From the NCBI GenBank assembly GCA_016865015.1, contig CP018226.1, positions 2,573,001 to 2,637,000 on the forward strand: DNA of 64,000 bases, given 5' to 3'. Of the stretch, positions 45,454-54,616 are shown in pieces; position 1 is the first letter of the stretch; every line of letters begins with the position of its first letter. The position numbers and the translations under genes were made by a program. The stretch is from Rhizobiales bacterium IMCC20636. GTDB lineage: Bacteria > Pseudomonadota > Alphaproteobacteria > Rhizobiales > GCA-2746425. The notes beneath the pieces are model-generated. The model was not told the DNA's origin. It saw only the letters and a program-made list of their open reading frames with translations, and made no database searches.

Positions 45454-47064
45454 TTACTCCGCAGGTTCTGCAATCGCATCGGCATTGCGCCGACCGGACA
45501 AACGATCATTGTGACGAACAACCCAGGCGTCCGTCTCTTCGACATCTTGAAACGGCCCCTTTTTGATGTATTTGAGCATCAGCCCCATCTCGATGATGAA
45601 CAGAACCGTGTAAAACAGCACAAAGCCTGCGAGGGTGATGAACACCTCGGTCATCGACAAGGCGCTGACAGACATGGCCGTTGGCAGCACGCCATCGACG
45701 GTCCAGGGCTGGCGACCATATTCAGCGACGAACCAGCCCAGTTCAGCGGCAATCCAGGGCGTCGGGATCATCCAGACAGCCAAATGCAGGGCCGGCCGGG
45801 GGAAGTTCATTCCCTTGAAAGATGCGCGATAGAAGAAATAGGCCATCGTGCCGATGAAACCAAAGCCAAGACCGACCATCACCCGGAATGCCCAGAACAG
45901 CGGCCACACACGCGGAACAGTGTCATTCGCAGCGTCCTTGATTTGCGCTTCCGTCGCATCAAGCGGATTGTCGACATATTTCTTGAGCAGGAATGCAAAG
46001 CCCAGATCAGCCGAATGATCTTCAAATTTCGCGCTCACTGCAGGATCTGTCGCTTCGCGATTTTCACGCACTTCCAGCAACGCTTCATAAGCGATCAAAC
46101 CGGACCGGATACGATCTTCTGCAATGGCAACAAGATCATTGATACCGGGAATTTCGGTGTTTAGAGACCGTGTTCCGATCAACCCCATGGCCCAGGGAAT
46201 TTCGATAGCATAATGCGTTTCTCGCGCTTCCTGATCCGGGAACCCAATCAGATTGAACGGCGCAGGCGCTTCGTGCGTTTCCCACATAGCTTCAATGGCC
46301 GCCAATTTCATTTTCTGACTGTGCGTGGCTGAATAGCCGGATTCATCGCCCAGCAGAACAACGGAGAAGGCCGATGCCAATCCAAAGGCCGCAGCCACAG
46401 TCAGTGACCTGCGAGCGAGATCGATATGCCGACCCCGGAGCAGATACCAGGCCGAAACACCAATGACGAATACGGACGCTGTTACATAGCCGGCAGAAAC
46501 CGTGTGGACGAATTTTGCCTGGGCAACCTCATTGAATAAAACCGCGAAGAAATCAGTCATCTCCATGCGCATTGTCATGGGATTGAACTCGGCGCCAACG
46601 GGATTTTGCATCCAGCCGTTTGCAATTAAAATCCACAATGCCGAGAAATTGGACCCGATAGCCACAAGCCAGGCAACCGCCAGATGCCCAACCTTGCTCA
46701 GCTTATCCCAACCAAAAAAGAACAGGCCCACGAAAGTGGCTTCCAGAAAGAAAGCCATCAGGCCTTCCATCGCCAATGGCGCGCCAAAGATATCACCCAC
46801 ATAGTGGCTGTAATAACTCCAGTTCATACCGAACTGAAATTCCATGGTTATGCCTGTGGCGACTCCAAGAGCAAAGTTGATGCCAAACAGCATCCCCCAG
46901 AATTTGGTCATTTGCCGCCAAATCGGCCGGTTGGTCATGACATAAACCGTCTCCATGATCGCAACCAGAACCGACAGGCCCAAAGTCAACGGAACAAACA
47001 GAAAGTGATACATGACCGTCACTGCAAATTGTAACCGTGACAGCTCGACAATGCCGAATTCCAT
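45454..47064 (-). CDS. cydA: Cytochrome bd ubiquinol oxidase subunit I
   Basis: Haem-bearing subunit I of cytochrome bd, 536 residues from the ATG at 47064 (MEFGIVELSRLQFAVTVMYH). Visible are the axial His region MYHFLFVPLTLG, the quinol-side Q-loop with SGYSATHSQKMKLAAIEAMW, and the diagnostic GRQPWTVDGVLPT near residue 445. An FNR-type box and a -10-like element lie upstream in the 118-bp gap after cydC, so cydAB can be transcribed separately from cydDC. Confidence 0.96.
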   Translation of the reverse strand: MEFGIVELSRLQFAVTVMYHFLFVPLTLGLSVLVAIMETVYVMTNRPIWRQMTKFWGMLFGINFALGVATGITMEFQFGMNWSYYSHYVGDIFGAPLAMEGLMAFFLEATFVGLFFFGWDKLSKVGHLAVAWLVAIGSNFSALWILIANGWMQNPVGAEFNPMTMRMEMTDFFAVLFNEVAQAKFVHTVSAGYVTASVFVIGVSAWYLLRGRHIDLARRSLTVAAAFGLASAFSVVLLGDESGYSATHSQKMKLAAIEAMWETHEAPAPFNLIGFPDQEARETHYAIEIPWAMGLIGTRSLNTEIPGINDLVAIAEDRIRSGLIAYEALLEVRENREATDPAVSAKFEDHSADLGFAFLLKKYVDNPLDATEAQIKDAANDTVPRVWPLFWAFRVMVGLGFGFIGTMAYFFYRASFKGMNFPRPALHLAVWMIPTPWIAAELGWFVAEYGRQPWTVDGVLPTAMSVSALSMTEVFITLAGFVLFYTVLFIIEMGLMLKYIKKGPFQDVEETDAWVVRHNDRLSGRRNADAIAEPAE

Positions 47065-47147
47065 AACTTCAACTCCAAAAACAGAGAGACAGTTTCTCCC
47101 CATATATCTGCATCCGCTTATATGTAGATCGGAGACAGCCGTACATA

Positions 47148-47161
47148 TTGATCTGGGTCAA
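47148..47161. promoter_or_regulatory. FNR/FixK-type box upstream of cydA
   Basis: TTGATCTGGGTCAA, one base off TTGAT-N4-ATCAA. The centre is about 90 bp before the cydA ATG. TACATA on the minus strand near 47120-47125 sits where a -10 would fall for class II (about -41.5) activation. It points to oxygen-regulated expression of cydABX. Confidence 0.75.
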
Positions 47162-47182
47162 AAAGCGGGAAACTTGTTGAAG

Positions 47183-48823
47183 CTATTTAAACACAATCAC
47201 GCGATCAGCAAAATGGGTTTCAACTTTTCGGTGTGCAGCAATCAGAAAAGCTGTATGGGGTAAAAAGTCTCGCATACCCGCAAGCACCATGCGGGCGGTA
47301 TTTTCATCCAGCCCTTCTGTTGGCTCATCCAGAAGCAGCACGCTGGGTCGTCGCAACAACGCACGGGCCAACGCCAAGCGCCGAATTTCACCGCCGGAAA
47401 ACCCCTCGCCACCAGCCGTCATTACCGTACTCAAGCCGCCTCGGGTCTCAATTGTCTTCGAAAGCTGCACAGCCTCAAGTGCCGCGTGCATCGATACAGC
47501 ATCACAGTCGGGTGCGGCCAGGCGCAGCGCTTCAGCAATTGTTCCAGCCATCAACACACTTCTTTGCGGCACAAGTGTCAGATGCTGTCGAAGGTCAGCC
47601 TCATTCCACTCATGGGTTGCCACACCACCGATAGAGATCGTTCCCGATGCAACGGGGTGCAATGCTGCTGCGGCCAGCAAAAGTGTCGATTTTCCCGCAC
47701 CGCTTGGCCCTGTCAGGGCAATAGATTGCCCCTGCCCCAACCTGAACGAAACCCCTTTTATGAGCGCAATGGAACTGTCCGGTCTGTTCACAGTCACATT
47801 GTCAAAACAAAGTGGCCCGCTGACACCACCTCTACCATGAAGCACCACAGGTGTCGCATCGACATCTCGTGACACACGGCGCGCAGCTTCTACCATACGG
47901 CCAAGATCGGTCGCACCACGCCGCAGCGGAACAATTGTTTCGACAAGCGCCAGCGCCGCAAAAAAGCCAAGGGCTGCAAATGCAGGCTCCAGCGTGCCTT
48001 TTTGCACTGCGCTCATACCCAGCCAGAGCACCCCACCAGCCACAATTGTCACCAAGGCCTGAATGGCGGCCCCCGCATGGCGGTCTGCCCGGTCCAACCG
48101 GCGCTGCAGTTCAAAGCGCCTGTCATTGGCATCCAGCACATAATCTGCCTGATGCCGCAATCGGCCGTAAACCGTCAGGTCACGTCGCGCGCGAATAAGA
48201 TCGATAAAACGCGTTCGAAAAGCCTGCGATGCAGCTTCAGCCTGCCGAGAGACAGCAATGGTTCTGTGCGCTGTCCACCAGAATATGGCTGCCATGCCCA
48301 CCAGATATCCAACCAGTATCCAAAGAGCGATTGTCAAGCTGACAAGCACCCAGAGCACACCGAATGCCACCAATTGTGCCAACAGTCCCGCTGCCAACGG
48401 CAAGACAAGCCGGAGTGAGACCCCATCAAGCGCATCGATATCGGCTGTCAGTCGTGTCAACACTTGCGAGCCTCTCAGCCGCACCATTTTTTGATAGGAT
48501 GCTCTGACGAGCGTGCTCAACAGGCTCAGGCGCACAGCTTCCAGACCACGCAATGTTGCGTCATGAGTCAGGACACGCTCACCATACCGCGCCGCAGCGC
48601 GCCCAAGAGCGAGAAAGCGGACCATGGCGGATGGCCGGAATACATCAAAAACTGCCCCAGTTCCGGCCAATCCTGCGGCAGCGGCAGCCGTTATGAACCA
48701 GCCAGACAGACCGAGCAGCGCGGCCCCCATCAGCAGCACGATGAGACTCAATGCAGCGCCCCGCCAAAGCGCAACCCGCTGTTCGCGCAAGACGATCTGG
48801 AATATCTTCCACAGAGCTTTCAA
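47183..48823 (-). CDS. cydC: Cytochrome bd assembly ABC exporter subunit CydC
   Basis: Membrane-plus-ATPase half transporter of the CydDC heterodimer, which exports thiols (cysteine/glutathione) needed for cytochrome bd assembly. The 546 residues begin with six helices (LLMGAALLGLSGWFITAAAA), and the ATPase half has Walker A LTGPSGAGKST (about residue 370), signature EGFSGGEIRRLALARALL and Walker B VLLLDEPTEGLD. Its ATG overlaps the cydD stop as ATGA. Confidence 0.93.
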   Translation of the reverse strand: MKALWKIFQIVLREQRVALWRGAALSLIVLLMGAALLGLSGWFITAAAAAGLAGTGAVFDVFRPSAMVRFLALGRAAARYGERVLTHDATLRGLEAVRLSLLSTLVRASYQKMVRLRGSQVLTRLTADIDALDGVSLRLVLPLAAGLLAQLVAFGVLWVLVSLTIALWILVGYLVGMAAIFWWTAHRTIAVSRQAEAASQAFRTRFIDLIRARRDLTVYGRLRHQADYVLDANDRRFELQRRLDRADRHAGAAIQALVTIVAGGVLWLGMSAVQKGTLEPAFAALGFFAALALVETIVPLRRGATDLGRMVEAARRVSRDVDATPVVLHGRGGVSGPLCFDNVTVNRPDSSIALIKGVSFRLGQGQSIALTGPSGAGKSTLLLAAAALHPVASGTISIGGVATHEWNEADLRQHLTLVPQRSVLMAGTIAEALRLAAPDCDAVSMHAALEAVQLSKTIETRGGLSTVMTAGGEGFSGGEIRRLALARALLRRPSVLLLDEPTEGLDENTARMVLAGMRDFLPHTAFLIAAHRKVETHFADRVIVFK

Positions 48824-50493
48824 CGTTCGGCCCCAATCTGCACGATCCGATCCATATGTGCTGCAAGTTCTGGATCATGTGTTGCGACCACCAAAGTGGC
48901 ACCGCGTTTGACTTGTGCCATCAGTCCCTGAATTACCAATTTGGCCGTTGCGGCATCTATGTCGGCAGTCGGTTCATCGGCGAGGATCACATCAGGCGCG
49001 CCATATATCGCCCGTGCCAATGTAAGGCGTCGTGCTTCGCCACCTGACAGACCGCCCCCTGTCTCGCCCAACCGTGTGTTCAAGCCGCTGGGAAGTGTTG
49101 CAACGACAGTATCAATCGCGGCCTCGTTGAGTGCCCGGTCAATGTCTCCGGCCCGTCCCAATATGATATTCTGCTTGAGACTCGCGTTCAAGAAATGGGG
49201 TGCCTGCGGCATCCAGCCAATGCGTGCACGCCAGGCATCGGCATTATCTGCCCCGAGCATACGCTTCGCCACCTGAACGTGTCCGGAAACCGGTTTGAGC
49301 AAGCCCGCCATCAAACGCAAGGCAGAGGTTTTTCCAGCGCCACTCGGCCCCATCAGCGCGACGCTTTCGCCCGCCCCGACATCAATATTTCCGAACCGCA
49401 ATCCATTCGGCAGCACGCAATTGTGCAGTGAAATATCCGCCATGCCTTCCAGGGGCGTCGCAACACCGCCCTCTCCGATTATGGAAGGTGAATGAACCCC
49501 GGCCCAATCCGCCAATTCGCCAGCAATGGCTTCAGCAGAGGCTTTGTCATGCCAGGCTGCCGAAAGGTCCCGCATGGGCTGATAAAATTCGGGCGCCAAG
49601 AGCAGCAGAAAGAGCCCTGCCTGAGGTGTCAAAACGCCACCCCACGCACCAAATGAAATAGCACCAAGCAGTGAAAACCCAACATATACGGCAACCATCG
49701 CGACACCAATCGCGGCAAACAGTTCAAGCACAGTCGACGACAGGAACGCCACCCGTAACACCGCCATAGTCCTGTGCCGCAAATCATCGGCTTTGGCGGC
49801 AAATTCCTCAGTCACTGTTTCTGCAGCACCCAACAAACGAATATCAACGAGGGCCGAAAGCCGCTCAACAAGAAGGTCATTCAGACTGCCAATCTCTGAC
49901 ATTTGGCGTTGGCTGGCTTCCTTCGCGGCAAGGCCGACCAAAGCCATAAACACGGGGATCAGTGGCCCGGTGATCACGAACACCAGAGCAATGGCCCAGG
50001 ATTGCGAAAACGCCAAAACAAGAATGACGAGTGGTACAATCAGAACACGAATACGTGCCGGCGCGTAGCGCTTGATATAGGGCGCGAGCAAATCGAGCTT
50101 TTCATTGGCAAGCGCGGAAATACTGCCAGCGCCGCCGAAAGTGCTCTCACCGGCACGTTGACGTTCTGCCGTCACAATCTGCATGCGGGCATCATGAATT
50201 ATGCGCTCTGCCGCCTTGTCAGCCTGGGTTTCGGCCAAATAACCAAGCAGCGCGCGTATTGCACCCAAAGAGATAAATGCGACAGCTACCCAGCCGGCAG
50301 ACACCATTTCACCTTTCAAAAGTGCAGCGATGGCAAATGCCACGAGCCAGGCCTGAAATGGCCAAATCAGAGTGGAAACAACGGCCAGAATTGCCGACTG
50401 TTTGAGGTATTTGCGCCCAGGCTCAAGCCAGGAAACAAGCGGGCTTGCCGATGCTTTTCTTCCATTCATTTCCGTAGATGGACTTTGCGCCAT
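48820..50493 (-). CDS. cydD: Cytochrome bd assembly ABC exporter subunit CydD
   Basis: First gene of the cydDCABX set, 557 residues. The membrane half includes LKQSAILAVVSTLIWPFQAW. The ATPase half has Walker A LMGPSGAGKTSALRL, signature GGLSGGEARRLTLARAI and Walker B VILADEPTADID. CydD is distinguished from CydC by order and by its N-terminal sequence. An FNR-type box lies about 60 bp upstream. Confidence 0.93.
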   Translation of the reverse strand: MAQSPSTEMNGRKASASPLVSWLEPGRKYLKQSAILAVVSTLIWPFQAWLVAFAIAALLKGEMVSAGWVAVAFISLGAIRALLGYLAETQADKAAERIIHDARMQIVTAERQRAGESTFGGAGSISALANEKLDLLAPYIKRYAPARIRVLIVPLVILVLAFSQSWAIALVFVITGPLIPVFMALVGLAAKEASQRQMSEIGSLNDLLVERLSALVDIRLLGAAETVTEEFAAKADDLRHRTMAVLRVAFLSSTVLELFAAIGVAMVAVYVGFSLLGAISFGAWGGVLTPQAGLFLLLLAPEFYQPMRDLSAAWHDKASAEAIAGELADWAGVHSPSIIGEGGVATPLEGMADISLHNCVLPNGLRFGNIDVGAGESVALMGPSGAGKTSALRLMAGLLKPVSGHVQVAKRMLGADNADAWRARIGWMPQAPHFLNASLKQNIILGRAGDIDRALNEAAIDTVVATLPSGLNTRLGETGGGLSGGEARRLTLARAIYGAPDVILADEPTADIDAATAKLVIQGLMAQVKRGATLVVATHDPELAAHMDRIVQIGAER

Positions 50494-50552
50494 TGAGACA
50501 GCCTGTAAGTTGCATTGGCGATACCGGGTAGACTGCTATCCAACACAATGAT

Positions 50553-50566
50553 CTGATTTGGATCAA
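50553..50566. promoter_or_regulatory. FNR/FixK-type box upstream of cydD
   Basis: CTGATTTGGATCAA, i.e. TTGATCCAAATCAG on the minus strand: one base off TTGAT-N4-ATCAA. It is centred about 66 bp before the cydD ATG. The same kind of box lies before cydA, so exporter and oxidase appear co-regulated. Confidence 0.75.
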
Positions 50567-50814
50567 ACTCTGGATTATTCATGTTGCGATACAAAACAAA
50601 CACATCTTCGGAAACGCATGCGCATTTTGGCGTGGAAAAGGTTCGGGCCGGAGATATTCTGGTGCACTTCCTTACTCAGAACAACAGCATCCGCAACCCG
50701 TTCCAACATCGCATCAACTCATGAACGCCCAATCAGTCGATGATATTAATGTCTGTTCCAGAAGACCTAACGAGCCCCCCCCCAACTTCCTCCCTTGTGG
50801 CTTGCAATGAGATT

Positions 50815-50828
50815 GAGTACATACCAGT
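50815..50828. promoter_or_regulatory. Imperfect operator upstream of the GntR/UTRA gene
   Basis: TGAGTACATACCAG; its reverse complement CTGGTATGTACTCA matches the perfect palindrome found downstream at 51616-51629 in most positions. It is 22 bp before the regulator's ATG, as for autoregulation. Confidence 0.5.
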
Positions 50829-50849
50829 TCCCACTTTTCAGGACCAGTT

Positions 50850-51602
50850 ATGACTGATTTCACTCACCTCTATGTGTATCTGATCAAACATCTGGACAGT
50901 GAGAACCAGAGTGAGCCGCTGTATCGCAGGCTGTCACTGGCGCTTTCCGACGCGTTGAAATCGAATATCCTGCCTGCATCGGCACATCTGCCGAGCGAGC
51001 GGAAATTGTCGGACAAGCTGGATTTGAGCCGGGTCACCGTGCGCCGCGCTTTGGATGAACTTCAGGCCGATGGTTTCTTGCAACGACGACAGGGCGCAAG
51101 AACATCAGTGACACCACGTCTGGAAAAACCCCTGTCCGTTCTGACCGGATTTTCCGCAGAACTGCGCGCCAGAGGAATGGAACCCGGACAGCGCTGGATC
51201 TCGCGCAAAGTCGTCAACCCGACCCCCATTGAGTCGATGGCGCTGGGCGTATCGCCAACGGAACGCATAGTACGCCTCATTCGGGTGCGCCTGGCGGATG
51301 GGGTTCCAATCGCAGTTGAACGCGCTGCCGTGCCGCAAAAATATCTGTCAGATGGCAATCTGGTCACCCATTCATTATACGAAGTTCTTGCGTCTGCGGG
51401 CGCTGGACCTGCACGCGGAATTCAGAGAATCCGTGCTGGAATCATGACCAAATCGGATACCGAACTGCTGGAAGCAGAACCTGGGTCCCCGCTCCTGATT
51501 GTCGAGCGGCGCTGCTTTCTGGAAGACGGACGTCCTGTGGAGTTTACGGAAACCCGCTACAATGGCGAACGCTACGACTTTTCGGCTGAACTGAAAATCT
51601 GA
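50850..51602 (+). CDS. GntR-family (HutC/UTRA) regulator of amino-sugar use
   Basis: Regulator of 250 residues. The N-terminal winged helix is LPSERKLSDKLDLSRVTVRR (about 47-66). A UTRA ligand domain with FSAELRARGMEPG, ERIVRLIRVRLADGVPIAVE and a C-terminal RPVEFTETRYNGERYDF follows. DasR/NagR-like proteins of this subfamily bind GlcNAc-6-P or GlcN-6-P, which fits the genes that follow. Operator-like CTGGTATATACCAG sits just past its stop, in the promoter of nanE, and a weaker copy precedes its own gene. Confidence 0.9.
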   Translation: MTDFTHLYVYLIKHLDSENQSEPLYRRLSLALSDALKSNILPASAHLPSERKLSDKLDLSRVTVRRALDELQADGFLQRRQGARTSVTPRLEKPLSVLTGFSAELRARGMEPGQRWISRKVVNPTPIESMALGVSPTERIVRLIRVRLADGVPIAVERAAVPQKYLSDGNLVTHSLYEVLASAGAGPARGIQRIRAGIMTKSDTELLEAEPGSPLLIVERRCFLEDGRPVEFTETRYNGERYDFSAELKI

Positions 51603-51608
51603 CAGGAC

Positions 51609-51637
51609 TTGAGGCCTGGTATATACCAGTCATTTAT
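51609..51637 (+). promoter_or_regulatory. Putative promoter of nanE operon, operator in spacer
   Basis: TTGAGG, 17-bp spacer, ATTTAT. The whole 14-bp palindrome CTGGTATATACCAG (51616-51629) lies in the spacer, ideal for repression. The -10 match is moderate. Confidence 0.45.
51616..51629. promoter_or_regulatory. Perfect 14-bp palindromic operator (CTGGTATATACCAG)
   Basis: Perfect inverted repeat of the CTGGT-N4-ACCAG type known for NagR/DasR-like regulators. It is followed by degenerate half-sites CTGGTATTAT at 51648 and CTGGTCTTAG at 51659. It lies between the GntR gene and nanE. Confidence 0.75.
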
Positions 51638-51697
51638 GAGTTGCCATCTGGTATTATGCTGGTCTTAGATGCGTCCCGATAACAACGGGAGAGAAAA

Positions 51698-52384
51698 TTG
51701 TCATCAATTCTGGAACAGATGCGCGGCGGCCTGATTGTTTCGTGCCAGCCCGTTATCGGGGGGCCGCTGGACCGACCTGACATCACGGCAGCCTTTGCTC
51801 TGGCGGCACTGGATGGCGGCGCATGTGGTTTGCGCATTGAGGGAATCGACAATCTCAAGGCCGTCCGTGCTGTAACCAATGTTCCGATCATCGGATTGAT
51901 CAAGCAAGACCTCACCGACAGTCCGGTGCGCATTACCCCATATGTTGAGCAGGCAGAGGCGCTGGCAGCTTCAGGCGCAGACATCGTTGCCTTTGATGCA
52001 ACAGACCGGGTTCGCCCCGCCTCAATTTCCGATTTGATTGCGGCCATCAAGGCCGGTGGCGCGCTGGCAATGGCAGATTGCTCCTGTATCGAGGATGGCC
52101 GGAAGGCTGCGGAAATGGGGTGCGAGGTGCTGGGCTCAACCATGTCGGGCTATCTGGGCGGGCCGGTACCAACAGGGCCGGATCTGGAGCTCGTATCTGC
52201 CCTTTCCAAATGTAGCCGGTTTGCAATTGCTGAGGGACGTTACCAGAAACCTCAGGATGCTGTTGAAGCCCGCAAACACGGTGCTGATGCAGTTGTCGTC
52301 GGATCAGCCATTACCCGACCGGAACATATCACATCCTGGTTTGCGGATGCGCTGTCCGGCCATTCAGAAAAGCGGGCGCAGTAA
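51698..52384 (+). CDS. nanE: N-acetylmannosamine-6-phosphate 2-epimerase
   Basis: Converts ManNAc-6-P to GlcNAc-6-P. TIM-barrel protein of 228 residues starting with TTG at 51698, which has GGGAGAG at good distance; an ATG seven codons on is a weaker choice. Visible are GLIVSCQPVIGGPLDRPDIT at the N-terminus, GLIKQD with the catalytic Lys, ADIVAFDAT, and MADCSCIEDG. GADAVVVGSAITRPEHIT is the phosphate-binding end. The stop overlaps the next start as TAATG. Confidence 0.93.
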   Translation: MSSILEQMRGGLIVSCQPVIGGPLDRPDITAAFALAALDGGACGLRIEGIDNLKAVRAVTNVPIIGLIKQDLTDSPVRITPYVEQAEALAASGADIVAFDATDRVRPASISDLIAAIKAGGALAMADCSCIEDGRKAAEMGCEVLGSTMSGYLGGPVPTGPDLELVSALSKCSRFAIAEGRYQKPQDAVEARKHGADAVVVGSAITRPEHITSWFADALSGHSEKRAQ

Positions 52385-53241
52385 TGCTTCCAACGCTGGC
52401 CATTGATATTGGTGGCACCAAAATTCTTGGCGCGCTGGTCCAAGGCAAAGAAGTGCTTGCTTCGCACACTGTCGCGACGGCACGCTCCGACGGCCCCGAT
52501 GACTGGATTGCACAAGCCGCAGAACTTGCCAGCGGCTGGCGTGGTGACTATGCGCGCTGCGGTGTCACCGTCACAGGAGCCGTTCACAACGGGCTCTGGT
52601 CTGCGATGAACCCAAAAACTCTCAACATTCCCGGCAAATACCCGCTGGCACAACGTGTTTCCTCCGTCTTTGATGTGCCCGCCACATTATGCAACGACGC
52701 GCAGGCTGCGGCTTGGGGAGAATATTGCTTTGGTGCCGGGAACCACAAGGATCTGGTGTTCCTGACCATTTCGACAGGCATTGGCGGCGGCGCTGTTGTC
52801 AACGGCAAGCTGCTGCAGGGCCAGTCCGGCATTGGCGGCCATTTCGGCCTTTTGCTGTCGGAAGACGGATCCGTGCTGGAGGATACAGCATCTGGCAACT
52901 GGATTGCAGCGGAGGCCAAAAGAATTGGCCTGTCCGGGCAAGCGCCTGAAGTTTTTGCAGCGGCTGCAAAAGGTAACGTTCAGGCCGATGAGCTGATCGA
53001 TGAATCCGCTGCCCGTATCGCCAGACTGTGTCACAATCTGCAATTGATCTTCGACCCTGCCGTAATTGTCATCGGCGGGGGCGTAGGTTTGGCTCCCGGG
53101 TATCTCCCGAGAGTGCAGACCAAACTCAAGACCCTGCCCGACCGTATTTCATCGACCCTTGCCCGTGCGGCGCTGGGGGCGAATGCGGGTGTCCTGGGAA
53201 TAGCCGCACTCGCAAATCTGCAAACCACACATGGAGACTAG
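52384..53241 (+). CDS. nanK: ROK-family sugar kinase, probable N-acetylmannosamine kinase
   Basis: Sugar kinase of 285 residues coupled to nanE, so ManNAc (or GlcNAc) is the likely substrate. The ATP phosphate motif is AIDIGGTKILGALV, the catalytic Asp is in TLCNDAQAAAWGE, and TISTGIGGGAVVNGKLLQG and the histidine GIGGHFG follow. The usual ROK zinc motif with three cysteines (CxCGxxGCxE) is absent; the segment reads LLLSEDGSVLEDTASG, keeping only the acidic residue. Such cysteine-free variants exist, but specificity is uncertain. Confidence 0.85.
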   Translation: MLPTLAIDIGGTKILGALVQGKEVLASHTVATARSDGPDDWIAQAAELASGWRGDYARCGVTVTGAVHNGLWSAMNPKTLNIPGKYPLAQRVSSVFDVPATLCNDAQAAAWGEYCFGAGNHKDLVFLTISTGIGGGAVVNGKLLQGQSGIGGHFGLLLSEDGSVLEDTASGNWIAAEAKRIGLSGQAPEVFAAAAKGNVQADELIDESAARIARLCHNLQLIFDPAVIVIGGGVGLAPGYLPRVQTKLKTLPDRISSTLARAALGANAGVLGIAALANLQTTHGD

Positions 53242-53245
53242 ACAA

Positions 53246-54547
53246 ATGATGCTATCGCGCAAATTCTTGTGCTCGGCTGCTCTTGCGGCGCTGCTCACCG
53301 GCTCTGCACAGGCCGAAGTAACCGTACTTGGATGGCCTGGCGGCCCTGAGGAAGAAGCCCTTCGTGCTGTCACCGAGATTTATAATGCCAAGGCTGATGT
53401 CGCCGAAGATGACAAGGTTGAACTCCTGTTCACCTCACGCGACGGCTTTTTTGACAAACTTCAGGTGGATCTGGCAGCTGGCAGCACCGCCTTCGATGCC
53501 AACCTCATCGCAACCTATTCCATTGGCCGTTACGCCCCCTTCCTGGAGCCGATTACTCTATCGGATGAGGCTGAAACTGTGTTCGGCGACACCGTTCTGT
53601 CCACCATGCAATATGACGGCGCTCAATACGGTGTGCCGACAGATCTGTCGCTTCATTTCCTTTACTTTCGCAAAGACCTCATCGATGCTTTGATGGCGAA
53701 TGATGACGCCAAGGCGCTCTATGGCGACATTTCCGAAAAATACCTTGGCGAACGCCTGGAACCGAAAAACCCTGAAGAGTGGAGCTGGCAGGATTTCGCC
53801 GCCAATGCGCTCTATTTCAGCCGGTCCGTCAACCCTGACAGCCCGACCCGTTACGGCACAGTCCTGCAGATGAAGAACCTGCTTTTCAACATGATGGTGT
53901 TCCATTCCCTGCCCCGCAGCTATGGCGCAAACTGGATGGATGCAGACGGCAACATCACCGTGGATTCAGAGGCTTACCGAACTGCGCTTGAAATGGCAAA
54001 AATGCTGTTCGATGCTGGTGCTACCCCGGCAGACTCGACATCCTATGAATATGCCGAAGCCAATGCGGCCTACTCTGCCGGACAAGTCGCGGCAATGGTG
54101 CAGTGGAATGCTGCAGCCAGTGACTTGATCAGCGCTCAGCCGGAAACGGTCACACAGGCACCACCAACGGGTCCCGAGGGACGTTTCACCCACATTCACG
54201 GCCTGGGTCTGGGTCTGAATGCCGCAGCGGAAAACAAGGACGGCGCGAAGGCGTTCCTGAAATGGCTTTCCACGGAAGAGGCAGCACTTGCCTATGCCCG
54301 TGCAGGCGGCGCTCCAGGTTTGGCGACAAACACCGCCCAGAAGCTGGCTGACGAACGCCCGGATCTGGTTCAGGTGGGCGACTACGCTTCCAATTACGGC
54401 TTTGTCATGAATGGTGGTACGTCCAAAAATGCGCTCTCCATTTATGAAGCGCAGGCCAAAGAATTTACCGGTTACTGGGCAGGCACACAAAGCCTTGATG
54501 AAGCCATGAGCAACATCACCGCGTCTATGACTGAGCTCTTGAAGTGA
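53246..54547 (+). CDS. Sugar ABC transporter substrate-binding protein
   Basis: Periplasmic binding protein (family 1, MalE-like) of about 433 residues with a signal peptide ending GSAQAEV. It has the pattern YGVPTDLSLHFLYFRKDLID and EWSWQDFAANALYFSR, plus a C-terminal KAFLKWLSTEEAALAYARAG. The ATG at 53246 follows GGAG; another ATG is the next codon. The ligand is presumably ManNAc, GlcNAc or a short oligomer, from the neighbouring enzymes. A very stable hairpin follows, before the permease genes. Confidence 0.9.
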   Translation: MMLSRKFLCSAALAALLTGSAQAEVTVLGWPGGPEEEALRAVTEIYNAKADVAEDDKVELLFTSRDGFFDKLQVDLAAGSTAFDANLIATYSIGRYAPFLEPITLSDEAETVFGDTVLSTMQYDGAQYGVPTDLSLHFLYFRKDLIDALMANDDAKALYGDISEKYLGERLEPKNPEEWSWQDFAANALYFSRSVNPDSPTRYGTVLQMKNLLFNMMVFHSLPRSYGANWMDADGNITVDSEAYRTALEMAKMLFDAGATPADSTSYEYAEANAAYSAGQVAAMVQWNAAASDLISAQPETVTQAPPTGPEGRFTHIHGLGLGLNAAAENKDGAKAFLKWLSTEEAALAYARAGGAPGLATNTAQKLADERPDLVQVGDYASNYGFVMNGGTSKNALSIYEAQAKEFTGYWAGTQSLDEAMSNITASMTELLK

Positions 54548-54570
54548 ACGAACACTTGAAGTGAAGAAAC

Positions 54571-54599
54571 CGGGCCGGCCTGAATGTCTGGCCGGCCCG
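54571..54599 (+). other. GC-rich hairpin between binding-protein and permease genes
   Basis: CGGGCCGGCC (54571-54580), 9-nt loop, GGCCGGCCCG (54590-54599); a perfect 10-bp stem of G-C pairs with no T-run. It probably protects the upstream mRNA from 3' exonucleases, as in malE-malF, and does not terminate. Confidence 0.8.
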
Positions 54600-54616
54600 A
54601 ATTCAGGGAAACAGCA

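Larger units (their letters stand above)
50494..50849. other. Divergent control region cydD / amino-sugar regulator
   Basis: 356 bp. The cydD side has the FNR-type box at 50553-50566. The GntR side has an operator-like TGAGTACATACCAG at 50815-50828. The middle contains a nine-C run (near 50776-50784) and no gene-like frame. Confidence 0.6.
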
